Shown here in pieces: positions 1-8,088 of a stretch of 64,000 nt of DNA. Source of the stretch: Kitasatospora sp. CB01950 (GTDB lineage Bacteria; Actinomycetota; Actinomycetes; Streptomycetales; Streptomycetaceae); the NCBI RefSeq assembly GCF_001905465.1, contig NZ_LISX01000012.1, positions 1 to 64,000 on the forward strand, read 5' to 3'. Each line of letters opens with the position of its first letter. Positions within the stretch are counted from its first letter, which is position 1. The notes under the pieces were generated by a model. That model made no database searches and had not been told where the DNA came from. It was given only the letters and a program-made list of their open reading frames with translations. The position numbers and the translations under genes were made by a program.

Positions 1-163
1 CCGGCGGTGGTGCTACCGATCGGCCGGCCGCTGGACAACACGCGGGTCCTGGTGCTGGACGGGCGCCTGCGGCCGGTGCCGGTGGGTGTCGCGGGTGAAC
101 TGTATGTCGCGGGAGCGGGGTTGGCGCGCGGGTACCTGAACCGTCCGGCGCTGACGGGCGAGC
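1..163 (+). pseudogene. Truncated NRPS adenylation-domain fragment
   Basis: The frame is open from base 1 and reads as the middle of a nonribosomal peptide synthetase adenylation domain: GRPLDNTRVLVLD, then GELYVAGAGLARGYLNRP (the A5/A6 region), ending at ALTGER near base 163. Normal A domains continue with a phenylalanine-rich stretch and the A7/A8 core; here similarity stops abruptly. Everything upstream is outside the window, so the fragment may belong to a large NRPS gene. Downstream this frame stays open only as antisense to the protease gene. The break could be a real deletion or recombination, or an assembly chimera, since A domains are repetitive. The domain identity is secure; the cause of the break is not. 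Confidence 0.75.
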
Positions 164-202
164 GCCCAACTCACCAACGAGGTCAAGGCCCGCAAGGGCT
201 GA
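164..202 (+). other. Possible C-terminal tail of an unidentified gene
   Basis: Immediately after the broken adenylation domain, the next frame reads AQLTNEVKARKG followed by TGA at 200-202. That composition (charged, helical, ending just before a strong terminator) looks like the natural end of a protein, but not the continuation of an A domain. The product cannot be named from 12 residues. It supports the idea that two unrelated sequences were joined near base 163. Confidence 0.35.
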
Positions 203-222
203 CCTGCCTCAGGCCGAACAGC

Positions 223-258
223 GGCGCGGCCCCCGGGAGTTGTCCCGGGGGCCGCGCC
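223..258. terminator. Strong bidirectional hairpin terminator
   Basis: A perfect 16-bp stem (223-238 with 243-258) with a 4-base GTTG loop lies between the stop at 202 and the end of the leftward protease gene at 283. It can terminate transcription from both sides. Confidence 0.85.
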
Positions 259-282
259 CTTTCCGTGCTCGGCGGCTGCGGG

Positions 283-1656
283 TCAGCGGCCGGCGATGGC
301 GTGCACGAAGCGGTTGGCGTCGATGGTGCCGAGGCCGGACGCCAGGTCGTAGCCCTTGACGGCCTTGTAGCCGGTCACGGCGTCCCAGGAGTTGTCGCCC
401 GCGGTGACGTCGACGATGCCGCTCAGCTGCGGGGGCAGCGCGGCCATCGCGTACATGCGCGGGTTGAGCTGGCCGAGGCGGTGCCCGGCGAGCTGGTCGG
501 CGAGCGCCACGATGCCCGAGAAGATCGGGGTGGCCTCGCTGGTGCCGCCGGTCAGGTGCCAGCCGACCCGGGTCGGGTCGTAGGACTCGTACGTCCAGGC
601 GGCGCCGTCCACGGCCGCGCTCATCGAGATGTCCGGGGTGCCGCGGTGGTTGCCGGTCACGTTGGCGACGCCCGTCTGGTACCAGGGGCGCTCGAAGACG
701 CCGGACACGCCGCCGCCGGCCGCGCCGTAGTCGTCGTGCCAGACCTTGTCCGGGGCGGTGCGGTTGCCGTTGTTGTCCAGGGTCAGCTGGGTGCCGCCGA
801 CCGAGGTGACCAGCGGGTCCGCGGACGGGAAGGAGTTGACCCGGTACGGGTACAGGTCGGAGCCGTTCTCCATCGCGTCGGTGGCGCCGTTGTCGCCCGA
901 GGCGGCGAGCACGGTGACGTCCTTGGCGGCGGCGAACTTGAACGCGTACCGCAGGCTCTCGATGGACTTGAAGTTGCCCTTGTCGAAGCCCGGGAAGGTG
1001 TTCTCGGTGGCACCGAAGCTCTGCGAGATCACGTCCACGTCGCGGTGCTGCATGAGCGACTTCTCGGCGTCCATCATCTCCGGCAGGCCGGTGACGCCCT
1101 CGGTCTCCGCGACGCCTGTCTCGACCAGCACGATGTGCGCGTCGGGGGCGACGGCGTGCGCGTACTCCACGTCGAGGGTGGTCTCGCCCGCCCAGCCGGT
1201 GTGCTCCTCGTTGGTCGGGTCGAACGGCGGGACGTTGCCCCACTTGACGACCTCGACCTGGGTGTCCGGGATGCCCCACTGCTTGTCGAACATCTCGAGG
1301 TCGTGCTGGATGGTCGGCGAGCCGAACGAGTCGACGATCACGATGGTGCGGCCCTTGCCGGTGACGCCCTGCTGGTACAGCGGGTTCAGGTTGTAGGCCT
1401 GGCGGTACTGCAGCGGCGAGTAGCAGTGGATGCCGAGCTGCGACACGCAGTCGGACGTCGATATCGGCGCGACCCGGCCGATCGCGTCGATGTGCCCGGC
1501 CGAGGCGGGACGCAGGTGGAACGCGGCCGGCAGGTGCAGGTCGGCCGCCGTGCGGGCGGTCGCGGTGGCGCCGGTCAGGGCGGTGGCCCCGACGGCGAGC
1601 AGCGCGGCGGCGCGCAGCGCGTGGGAGCGACGGGGACCCGCGGTGGCGGGGTGCAT
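283..1656 (-). CDS. Secreted S53 sedolisin-family serine-carboxyl peptidase
   Basis: An extracellular acid-type endopeptidase of family S53. The N-terminus has arginines and a hydrophobic segment (about residues 14-34) ending at an alanine-rich region, as in a Sec signal. The catalytic triad is visible: Glu about 158 and Asp about 162 in WAGETTLDVEYAHA, and Ser about 373 in GGTSEATP. The oxyanion Asp lies in ASGDNG, and calcium-site aspartates in IVDVTAGDN and GYDLASGLGT near the end. At about 457 residues the pro-region before the catalytic domain is only about 45-50 residues, much shorter than in classical pro-sedolisins. ATG at 1656 is preferred; a TTG two codons upstream sits closer to the GAGGAG motif. 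The gene stands alone. Confidence 0.9.
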   Translation of the reverse strand: MHPATAGPRRSHALRAAALLAVGATALTGATATARTAADLHLPAAFHLRPASAGHIDAIGRVAPISTSDCVSQLGIHCYSPLQYRQAYNLNPLYQQGVTGKGRTIVIVDSFGSPTIQHDLEMFDKQWGIPDTQVEVVKWGNVPPFDPTNEEHTGWAGETTLDVEYAHAVAPDAHIVLVETGVAETEGVTGLPEMMDAEKSLMQHRDVDVISQSFGATENTFPGFDKGNFKSIESLRYAFKFAAAKDVTVLAASGDNGATDAMENGSDLYPYRVNSFPSADPLVTSVGGTQLTLDNNGNRTAPDKVWHDDYGAAGGGVSGVFERPWYQTGVANVTGNHRGTPDISMSAAVDGAAWTYESYDPTRVGWHLTGGTSEATPIFSGIVALADQLAGHRLGQLNPRMYAMAALPPQLSGIVDVTAGDNSWDAVTGYKAVKGYDLASGLGTIDANRFVHAIAGR

Positions 1657-1905
1657 GCCCAAAGGGACTCCTCGAAAGACGGTTCCCGGCCGGACCGGCC
1701 GGGACGACCCCTATCCCACCGGCCCCGGCGGGGCCCGGCCATAGTCCGAATCGGGCGGTAGAAGTGGTTCCGGTAGGCCACGAGATTCGGTAAAGGAACT
1801 GGAGGGGTTCGGTAACGTCCCAGCTCAGCACGGTGAATGACGTCCCGCCAGGTGGGCGGCCCGGCGGGTGTACTCCGACGGCCGCGCCTCGTAGAGTCGG
1901 GCGGC

Positions 1906-3327
1906 ATGGGACTGCTGACAGCACTGGACGGCACGTACGGGGACCGCGCGGACGCGGTGGCGGTGGACGGGCGGGCACTGTCGCTCGAAGAACTGCTCGG
2001 CGCCGCCGGAGCGGTCGCCGAACGGGCCGCCGGCGCGCCCGCGCTGGCGGTGCTCGCGCGGCCCGAGGCGGAGACCGTCGCGGCCGTGGTCGGCGGACTG
2101 CTGGCCGGCGTCCCCGTGGTGCCGCTGCCGCCCGACTCCGGGCCGTTGGAACGCGCCCACATCCTGCGCGACAGCGGCGCCACCCTGCTGGCGGGCACCC
2201 GTCTGCCGCAGGACGCCGACGGGCCCGCGCCGCTGCCGGTCCGGCTCGCCGACCGGGCGAGCGCCCAGTGGCGGCCCGCTGTCGAGGACCCCGACCGGAC
2301 GGCGTTCGTGCTCTACACCTCCGGCACCACCGGCGCCCCCAAGGGTGCGCTGATCCCGCACCGCGCCGTCGCCGCCGGACTCGACGGCCTCGCCGACGCC
2401 TGGCAGTGGAACGCCGACGACACCCTCGTCCACGGCCTGCCGCTGTTCCACGTCCACGGGCTGGTCCTCGGCGTGCTCGGCGCGCTGCGCACCGGCAGCC
2501 GCCTCGTCCACACCGGACGGCCCACCCCCGCCGGGTACGCCGCCGCCCGCGGCAGCCTGTACTTCGGGGTGCCCACCGTGTGGTCCCGGATCGCCGCCGA
2601 CACCGACGCCGCCCGCGAGCTGGCCGCCGCCCGGCTGCTGGTGTCCGGCAGCGCCCCGCTGCCCGTCCCCGTCTTCGAACAGCTGCGCCGCCTCACCGGC
2701 CAGGCCCCCGCCGAGCGGTACGGCATGACCGAGACCCTGATCACCGTCGCCACCCGCGCCGACGGCGAACGGCGGCCCGGCGCGGTCGGCGTGCCGCTGC
2801 CCGGCGTCCGCACCCGGCTGGTCGGCGAGGACGGGCAGGCGGTGCCGCAGGACGGGGAGAGCGTCGGCGAGTTGCAGGTGCAGGGGCCGACGCTGTTCGA
2901 CGGGTACCTCGGGCGGGCGGACGCGACGGCCGCGTCGTGGACCGCCGACGGGTGGTTCCGGACCGGGGACGTGGCCGTGATCGAACCCGACGGGTTCCAC
3001 CGGATCGTCGGACGGGCGTCCGTGGACCTGATCAAGAGCGGCGGCTACCGGATCGGCGCCGGCGAGGTCGAGGCCGCCCTGCGCGACCACCCCGGCGTGC
3101 TGGACGCCGCCGTGGTCGGCGCGCCCGACCACGACCTCGGGCAGGTGGTGGTGGCCTATGTGGTCGCCGGGGAACGGGAGTTGACCGGGGAGCAGCTGAT
3201 CGACTTCGTGGCGCGGCGGCTGTCCGTGCACAAGCGGCCGCGGCGGGTCGTGCTGGTGGAGGACCTTCCGCGCAACGCGATGGGCAAGGTGCTGAAGAAG
3301 CAGCTGCTGCTCGGACCCGAGGCGTAG
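1906..3327 (+). CDS. matB: Malonyl/methylmalonyl-CoA synthetase (MatB-like)
   Basis: An adenylate-forming acyl-CoA ligase of 473 residues. Family signatures are complete: P-loop YTSGTTGAPKG at 137-147, ERYGMTET at about 272-279, RTGD at 352-355, and the catalytic lysine near 461 in NAMGKVLKK. The stretch DAWQWNADDTLVHGLPLFHVHGLV and the motif KSGGYRIGAGEVE closely match my recollection of Streptomyces MatB, which makes malonyl- and methylmalonyl-CoA extender units from the free diacids. The start at 1906 is chosen because the fold begins just after it; an in-frame ATG at 1837 would add an unlikely leader. Substrate is inferred from family resemblance; another short-chain acyl-CoA synthetase is possible. 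Confidence 0.82.
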   Translation: MGLLTALDGTYGDRADAVAVDGRALSLEELLGAAGAVAERAAGAPALAVLARPEAETVAAVVGGLLAGVPVVPLPPDSGPLERAHILRDSGATLLAGTRLPQDADGPAPLPVRLADRASAQWRPAVEDPDRTAFVLYTSGTTGAPKGALIPHRAVAAGLDGLADAWQWNADDTLVHGLPLFHVHGLVLGVLGALRTGSRLVHTGRPTPAGYAAARGSLYFGVPTVWSRIAADTDAARELAAARLLVSGSAPLPVPVFEQLRRLTGQAPAERYGMTETLITVATRADGERRPGAVGVPLPGVRTRLVGEDGQAVPQDGESVGELQVQGPTLFDGYLGRADATAASWTADGWFRTGDVAVIEPDGFHRIVGRASVDLIKSGGYRIGAGEVEAALRDHPGVLDAAVVGAPDHDLGQVVVAYVVAGERELTGEQLIDFVARRLSVHKRPRRVVLVEDLPRNAMGKVLKKQLLLGPEA

Positions 3328-3337
3328 GCCCGGACAG

Positions 3338-3376
3338 GCCCCGGGCGCCTCCCGGGGCGGGAAAGGCGGTCCTTTC
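3338..3376. terminator. Two short hairpins, weak terminator
   Basis: An 8-bp GCCCCGGG/CCCGGGGC stem (3338-3358) is followed at once by a GAAAGG/CCTTTC hairpin (3361-3376), just after the synthetase stop. Weak candidate. Confidence 0.35.
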
Positions 3377-3475
3377 AGGAGGGCGGGGAGTGGGTACCAG
3401 AGGAGATGGCGCCGGGGCCCGGGTCCCGCGCTGCCCGGCGGACCGGTCGGGCCGGCACAGAGGGGCAGGGGTGCT

Positions 3476-4525
3476 GTGATCGTCTGGGTCAATGGGGCAG
3501 TCGGAGCGGGCAAGACGAGCGCCTGCCGGGAACTGGCCGGGCTGCTGCCCGGAAGCGTGCTGTTCGAGCCGGAGACCGTCGGGACGCTGCTGCGCGCCAC
3601 CCTGCCGCCGGGCCGGGTCGGCCCCGACGACCTGCCGGACCTGCCCGCGTGGCGGTGCCTGGTCGCCGAGACCGCCGCTGCGCTGGCCGACGAGGCGGAC
3701 GGGCCGGTGCTCGTCCCGATGACGCTGCTGCGGCAGGAGCACCGCGACGAGATCTTCGGCGCGCTGGCCGGGCGCGGGCTGCCCGTGCACCACGTCGTCC
3801 TGGACCCGGTCGAAACGATCCTGCGGGCCAGGATCGCCACCCGCTCGGGCGCCTCGATCGGCGACGGCGCGGCGGCGCGGCAACGCAGCCGGGAGGCGCT
3901 GCCGGTCTACCTCGCCGCCCGGGGGTGGCTGGCCGGGGACGCGCGGATGATCGACAACGGGGTGCTGACGCCGCGGCAGACCGCGGAGCGGATCGCCGAG
4001 GTGGTGCGCAGCGGGGCCGCGCGCTGTCCGATCGTGCGCACCGAGGGCGGGGACGGGGACACCGTCGCCGCCGCGGTCCTGCTGTTCGACGACCGGGACC
4101 GGGTGCTGCTCGTCGACCCCGCGTACAAGCCGCACTGGGAGTTCCCCGGCGGCGTCGTCGAACGCGGTGAATCGCCGACCGCGGCGGCGGTGCGGGAAGC
4201 CGCCGAGGAACTCGGCCTGCGGCTGCGCCCCGAGGAGCTGCGGCTGCTCGCCGTCGACTGGGAACCGGGCAGGAGCCGCAGCCGCGGCGGCCTCCGCCTC
4301 GTCTACGACGGCGGCCGGCTCGGGCCCTCCGAGGTGCTGCGCCTGCGGCTGCCCACCGGCGAACTCCGCGACTGGCACTTCGCGACCCTGCGGGAGGCCG
4401 CGGAGATGCTCCCGCCGGCCCGGCTGCGCCGCCTGGTCGCTGCGCTGGAGGCCCGTGCGGAAGGCGAGTTGAGGTACTTGGAGGGCGGGCGGCGGGCGGC
4501 CACGGGGGCTGCGCCGGCACGGTGA
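3476..4525 (+). CDS. TmrB-like P-loop ATPase fused to a NUDIX hydrolase domain
   Basis: A 349-residue two-domain protein. Residues 1-180 are a P-loop nucleotide-binding domain with Walker A GAVGAGKTS at 7-15 and the VPMTLL and LARGWL-type features of the AAA/TmrB group (tunicamycin-resistance-like small kinases). Residues 190-330 form a NUDIX domain; the box at about 225-248 keeps the pattern GxxxxxE, then REAAEELG, so metal and diphosphate binding residues are intact. The GTG start at 3476 has AGGGGCAGGGG just upstream. NUDIX enzymes cleave nucleoside diphosphates linked to another moiety; the fused kinase-like domain suggests action on a small nucleotide-linked metabolite or antibiotic. Substrate unknown. 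The fusion is clear because both domains lie in one uninterrupted frame. Confidence 0.85.
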   Translation: MIVWVNGAVGAGKTSACRELAGLLPGSVLFEPETVGTLLRATLPPGRVGPDDLPDLPAWRCLVAETAAALADEADGPVLVPMTLLRQEHRDEIFGALAGRGLPVHHVVLDPVETILRARIATRSGASIGDGAAARQRSREALPVYLAARGWLAGDARMIDNGVLTPRQTAERIAEVVRSGAARCPIVRTEGGDGDTVAAAVLLFDDRDRVLLVDPAYKPHWEFPGGVVERGESPTAAAVREAAEELGLRLRPEELRLLAVDWEPGRSRSRGGLRLVYDGGRLGPSEVLRLRLPTGELRDWHFATLREAAEMLPPARLRRLVAALEARAEGELRYLEGGRRAATGAAPAR

Positions 4526-4781
4526 GGGCGGGCCTGTCCGGGGGTGGGGCCGGGTGCGTGCTGTGTCCGTGCGGGCTCGTTGCGGCGCGCGAGGCTTGTG
4601 CCGAGGGGGTGGCAGTCGGTCGGCGGGGCCGCTGCGGCGGGGCCCGTGGTGTTGCGGCGCGTGGTGCCGCGCTGCCCGCGCGGGCGGGTGAGGGGGCGGC
4701 GACGGCCAGGGCGGCTGCATGAGTGCCTGTGGGTGACCGTGTCGGCCCAGGGCCGGGGCGGGGGAGTGGGAGGGTGGGGGG

Positions 4782-5462
4782 ATGCCGTTCACGTTGAGTC
4801 ATGTCGCCGGGGTGCTGGGCGGGTTGCGGGGGGCCCGGCGGCGGGGGGCGGTGGTGGCGGCGGGGCTGGTGGCGGGGGCGATGGCGCCGGATGTGCCGTT
4901 CTTCGTGGAGTCGGTGGCGCCCGGGGCGTACCGGTGGGGCGGGGTGACGCATCGGTGGTGGGCGGCCGGGACGGTCGACGTGGTGATCGGGGCCGGGCTG
5001 GTGGCGGGGTGGTACGGGGTGTGGCGGCGGCCGCTGGTGGCGGCGGTGCCCGGGGCGTGGGGCGAGGTGGTGCCCGAGGCGCGACCCGGGACCGGTGAAC
5101 TCGCCCGGGCAGCCGGGGCGTTGGCGATCGGGGCGGCGAGCCACCTGGTGTGGGACGCGTTCACCCATCAGGGCCGGGCCGGCGTGCGGGCGTTGCCCGT
5201 GCTGGAGCGGCGGGTGGCCGGCGTCCCGCTGTACACCGTTCTGCAGTACGGCACTTCGGCGCTGGGGCTGGCGCTGTTGGCGCGTCATGCCGGGCCGTGG
5301 CGGGCGGCCGATCGGCGTACCGCGTCGTTGCTCGCCGCCGCGACGGTGCTGGGTGCGGTCGAGCGGGTGCGGCGCGGGGAGCGGGGCGTCGTGGACGAGG
5401 CGTGCTTCGGGGCCGGCGCGGGGCTGGCGGTCGGGGCGGCGCTGCTCGGCGCGGGGCGATAG
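4782..5462 (+). CDS. DUF4184 family membrane protein
   Basis: A 226-residue integral membrane protein. It begins MPFTLSH and continues with MAPDVPFFVE and a histidine-rich THRWW segment, then HLVWDAFTHQG; these His/Asp motifs in membrane contexts are the hallmark of DUF4184, a family distantly like membrane-bound metal-dependent hydrolases (YdjM type). Four to five hydrophobic segments are visible. ATG 4782 is preceded by GGGAGGGTGGGG. Function unknown; the conserved His/Asp pairs suggest a metal site. The 256 bases upstream (4526-4781) hold no gene I can support. Confidence 0.8.
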   Translation: MPFTLSHVAGVLGGLRGARRRGAVVAAGLVAGAMAPDVPFFVESVAPGAYRWGGVTHRWWAAGTVDVVIGAGLVAGWYGVWRRPLVAAVPGAWGEVVPEARPGTGELARAAGALAIGAASHLVWDAFTHQGRAGVRALPVLERRVAGVPLYTVLQYGTSALGLALLARHAGPWRAADRRTASLLAAATVLGAVERVRRGERGVVDEACFGAGAGLAVGAALLGAGR

Positions 5463-5498
5463 TCTCTGCCGCTGCACCGAGAGACGGGGGAACGCGGG

Positions 5499-5912
5499 AT
5501 GAAGACCGAAGTGATGGACCGCAAGCTGGCGTTGGTGTCGGCCGCGCGCCGGGCCGTGCTGCGGCTGGACGAGAGCGAGCGGCCGCGACTGGTGGTCCTC
5601 GGCGTGGGCGCCCACACCAACTGGCTGTTGGCGACGGTCGGGGTGATCGGGCTGATGTTCCAGGAGGCCTACTACCTGGCGGTGACGGACCGTTCGGTGT
5701 ACGTGCTGCGAGGGCCGCGTACCGAGACGGGCCCGAACCGGCTGATTCACGTGGTGCCGCTCGCGGATGCGGCCGGCCTGGTGGCGAAGGTGAAGCTCGG
5801 CCGGACGTGGAACTCGCTGTGGCTGCGCCTGCCGGGGCGGCGGCGGCCGGTGCGGGTGAAGGTGTCGGTCTTCTCGCGGGCCGAACTCGACCGTTTCCTC
5901 GCCAAGTTGTGA
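5499..5912 (+). CDS. Hypothetical protein, 137 aa
   Basis: An unrecognised cytoplasmic protein. A charged N-terminal helix is followed by a hydrophobic middle (TNWLLATVGVIGLM, then AYYLAVTDRSVYVLRG) and a basic C-terminal half rich in beta-type residues. The AVTDRSVYVL pattern resembles bacterial PH-like domains, but this is only an impression. ATG 5499 follows a GGGGGAACGCGGG stretch and lies 36 bases after the DUF4184 gene, so the two may be co-transcribed. Confidence 0.65.
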   Translation: MKTEVMDRKLALVSAARRAVLRLDESERPRLVVLGVGAHTNWLLATVGVIGLMFQEAYYLAVTDRSVYVLRGPRTETGPNRLIHVVPLADAAGLVAKVKLGRTWNSLWLRLPGRRRPVRVKVSVFSRAELDRFLAKL

Positions 5913-5920
5913 GCGTGGGG

Positions 5921-5952
5921 CCGCCGCCCGGCCGGGGTCGTCCGGGCGGCGG
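5921..5952. terminator. Hairpin terminator between convergent genes
   Basis: An 11-bp perfect stem CCGCCGCCCGG/CCGGGCGGCGG (5921-5931 with 5942-5952), loop of 10 bases, in the 60-base gap between two convergent genes. Confidence 0.65.
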
Positions 5953-5972
5953 ACGGGAGGGGTCGGGCGGGG

Positions 5973-6518
5973 CTATTCGCCGGGCTGGGGGAGGTAGCCG
6001 TGGTCGGAGAGGTGGGCGCCGATCTCGCGGTAGAGGGCGGGGTCTTCCGGGGTGATGGCGCCGAGGCCGTCGACGTAGCGGTTGTACATGCAGAACGCGG
6101 CCGCGATCAGCACGGTGTCGTGGATGGACGCGTCGTCCGCGCCGAGGGCGCGGGCCGCGGCGATGTCCTGCTCGGTGACGGACAGTCCGCTCTCGGCGAC
6201 CTTGCCCGCGATCTGCAGCAGCGCACGCATCAGGTCGGAGACGGGGGCGGTGGACAGGTCGCGCTGGACGGCCTCGACCAGGGCGAAGTCGCCGTCCAGG
6301 CGGTGCGCGGCGGTGGCGCCGTGCGCGGCCGAGCAGTAACGGGTGCAGTTGAGCGAGGAGACGTACGCGGCTATCAGTTCGCGTTCGCCGACGGACAACG
6401 GGGACTCGCCGCGCAGGAGTTGCTCGGCGAGCTCGCTCAGCGGCAGGCCGGAGGCGGGGTTGAAGGACAGCAGGCCCCGGATACCGGGGTAGGGGGTGGG
6501 GAGCGCGATATGCGGCAT
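5973..6518 (-). CDS. Carboxymuconolactone decarboxylase/AhpD-like protein
   Basis: A 181-residue all-helical protein of the alkylhydroperoxidase D-like superfamily, cytoplasmic. The signature region ERELIAAYVSSLNCTRYCSAAHG corresponds to the usual E...S.LN.C.YC...H active site. Here the cysteines are arranged C-T-R-Y-C (three residues between), whereas AhpD proteins normally have CxxC; the proton-relay Glu and the His after the second Cys are kept. A peroxidase-related role is likely, but the altered spacing leaves disulphide redox chemistry uncertain. ATG start at 6518; no partner gene on the same strand. Confidence 0.8.
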   Translation of the reverse strand: MPHIALPTPYPGIRGLLSFNPASGLPLSELAEQLLRGESPLSVGERELIAAYVSSLNCTRYCSAAHGATAAHRLDGDFALVEAVQRDLSTAPVSDLMRALLQIAGKVAESGLSVTEQDIAAARALGADDASIHDTVLIAAAFCMYNRYVDGLGAITPEDPALYREIGAHLSDHGYLPQPGE

Positions 6519-6672
6519 GGCACTTACTGAACCTGTTCATGACGCCCTTGGCAAGGCCTTGACCTGCGGTTGTGCTGTCACAGCAGGTAGGCGGCGGCGG
6601 CCGGGACGCCCGCCCCACGGCCGGGGCGGGTCCTGGCCGGAGACCCGGGCGGGCAGATTAGGATGGGCGACC

Positions 6673-7998
6673 GTGACTGACACCGGTAGCACCCAGGAAC
6701 AGGACCCCGTCGAGCCGGTCGCGGCCCCTGCCGCGGACACCGGTGACGAGGTGTCGGACGAGGCGGTTGTGGCGCCCGCGAGCACGGACATCGATCCGGC
6801 GGCGGCCGCCGAGAGGGCGGCGCTGCTGGACGGCGTGTGGGACGTGGTCGTGGTCGGCGCAGGACCGGCCGGCTCGTCGGCGGCGTACGCGGCCGCGACG
6901 CGCGGACGGCGGGTGCTGCTGCTCGACAAGGCCGAGCACCCCCGGTACAAGACCTGCGGCGGCGGCATCATCGGCCCGTCCCGCGACTCACTGCCGGCCG
7001 ACTTCAAGTTGCCCTTGCAGGACCGGATTTCGGCCGTCACCTTCGCGCTGAACGGCAAGTGGACGCGCACCCGGCGCTCGAAGCGGATGCTGTTCGGCGT
7101 GGTCAACCGCGACGAGTTCGACCTGCGTCTGGTGCAGGCCGCCGAGCAGGCCGGCGCGGTGCTGGTCACCGGCGTCACCGCGACCGGCGTCGAGCAGCAG
7201 GGCGGCGACAGCCGCACCGTGTTCGTGACGCTGGCGGGCGGCGGGCGCGTCGAGGCGCGGGCGGTGGTCGGCGCGGACGGCTCCGCGAGCCGGATCGGGC
7301 GTCATGTCGGCGTCAGCTTCGACCAGATCGACCTGGGCCTGGAGGCGGAGATCCCCGTCCCGGAGTCCGTCTCCCGCGAGTGGGCCGGGCGGATCCACCT
7401 GGACTGGGGGCCGCTGCCCGGCTCGTACGGGTGGGTGTTCCCGAAGACCGACTCCGGGACGCTGACGGTCGGCGTGATCTCCGCGCGCGGCGACGGCGAG
7501 CGGACCAAGCAGTACCTGGCGGACTACATCCGTCGCCTCGGGCTGTCCGGGTTCACGCCGCTGGTGGAGTCCGGGCACCTGACGCGGTGTCGCGCCGAGG
7601 ACTCGCCGCTGTCGCGCGGGCGGGTGCTGGTGGCCGGTGACGCGGCCGGGCTGCTGGAGCCGTGGACCCGCGAGGGCATCTCGTACGCGCTGCGGTCGGG
7701 GCGGCTGGCCGGCGAGTGGGCCGTGCAGGTCGCGGAGGCGAACGGCGCGGCGGACGTGCGGCGGCAGGCGCTCAACTACTCCTTCGCCATCAAGGCGGGG
7801 CTGGGCGTGGAGATGCGGGCCGGGAAGATCATGCTGGCCTCGTTCGAGAAGCGGCCGCAGATGTTCCACGCGGCGGTCTCGCTGATCACGCCGGCGTGGC
7901 GGGCGTTCGCGCGGACCACGCAGGGGCACACGACGTTCGCGCAGCTCATGCGGGACCACCGGGCGGCGCGGAAGCTGGCGTCGGTCGCGGGGCGGTAA
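6673..7998 (+). CDS. Geranylgeranyl reductase family FAD-dependent oxidoreductase
   Basis: A 441-residue flavoprotein. After a 50-residue acidic, alanine-rich extension, the dinucleotide-binding motif VVVVGAGPAGSSAA occurs near residues 58-71, followed by LLLDKAEHPRYKTCGGGI, the typical geranylgeranyl-reductase-family active-site stretch. A second FAD motif, VVGADGSASRIGR, and the GDAAGLLEPWTREGISYAL motif complete the fold. Enzymes of this family reduce isoprenoid double bonds (menaquinone side chains, polyprenyl lipids) or oxidise related substrates. GTG 6673 is the first sensible start; upstream in-frame codons translate to arginine-rich non-coding sequence. The gene is divergent from the AhpD-like gene. 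Exact substrate unknown. Confidence 0.85.
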   Translation: MTDTGSTQEQDPVEPVAAPAADTGDEVSDEAVVAPASTDIDPAAAAERAALLDGVWDVVVVGAGPAGSSAAYAAATRGRRVLLLDKAEHPRYKTCGGGIIGPSRDSLPADFKLPLQDRISAVTFALNGKWTRTRRSKRMLFGVVNRDEFDLRLVQAAEQAGAVLVTGVTATGVEQQGGDSRTVFVTLAGGGRVEARAVVGADGSASRIGRHVGVSFDQIDLGLEAEIPVPESVSREWAGRIHLDWGPLPGSYGWVFPKTDSGTLTVGVISARGDGERTKQYLADYIRRLGLSGFTPLVESGHLTRCRAEDSPLSRGRVLVAGDAAGLLEPWTREGISYALRSGRLAGEWAVQVAEANGAADVRRQALNYSFAIKAGLGVEMRAGKIMLASFEKRPQMFHAAVSLITPAWRAFARTTQGHTTFAQLMRDHRAARKLASVAGR

Positions 7999-8005
7999 GG
8001 GTTGC

Positions 8006-8045
8006 GGATCCGCCCGAGGAGGGGAGTTCCCTTCTCGGGCGGATC
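8006..8045. terminator. Hairpin terminator between convergent genes
   Basis: GATCCGCCCGAG pairs with CTCGGGCGGATC across a central loop, followed by TTTG. It lies just after the flavoprotein stop and before the end of the convergent chitinase gene. Confidence 0.75.
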
Positions 8046-8088
8046 TTTGCGTGGGGCGCCTTCCGCTTCGCGCTGTTGGGCGGGGGGC

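Noticed and set aside
4526..4781. Possible small gene between the NUDIX fusion and DUF4184 genes
   Set aside because: No frame has both a ribosome site and coding character.
3489..5750. Large minus-strand open frame across the NUDIX fusion and DUF4184 genes
   Set aside because: Covers two supported plus-strand genes; composition is Pro/Arg-rich noise.
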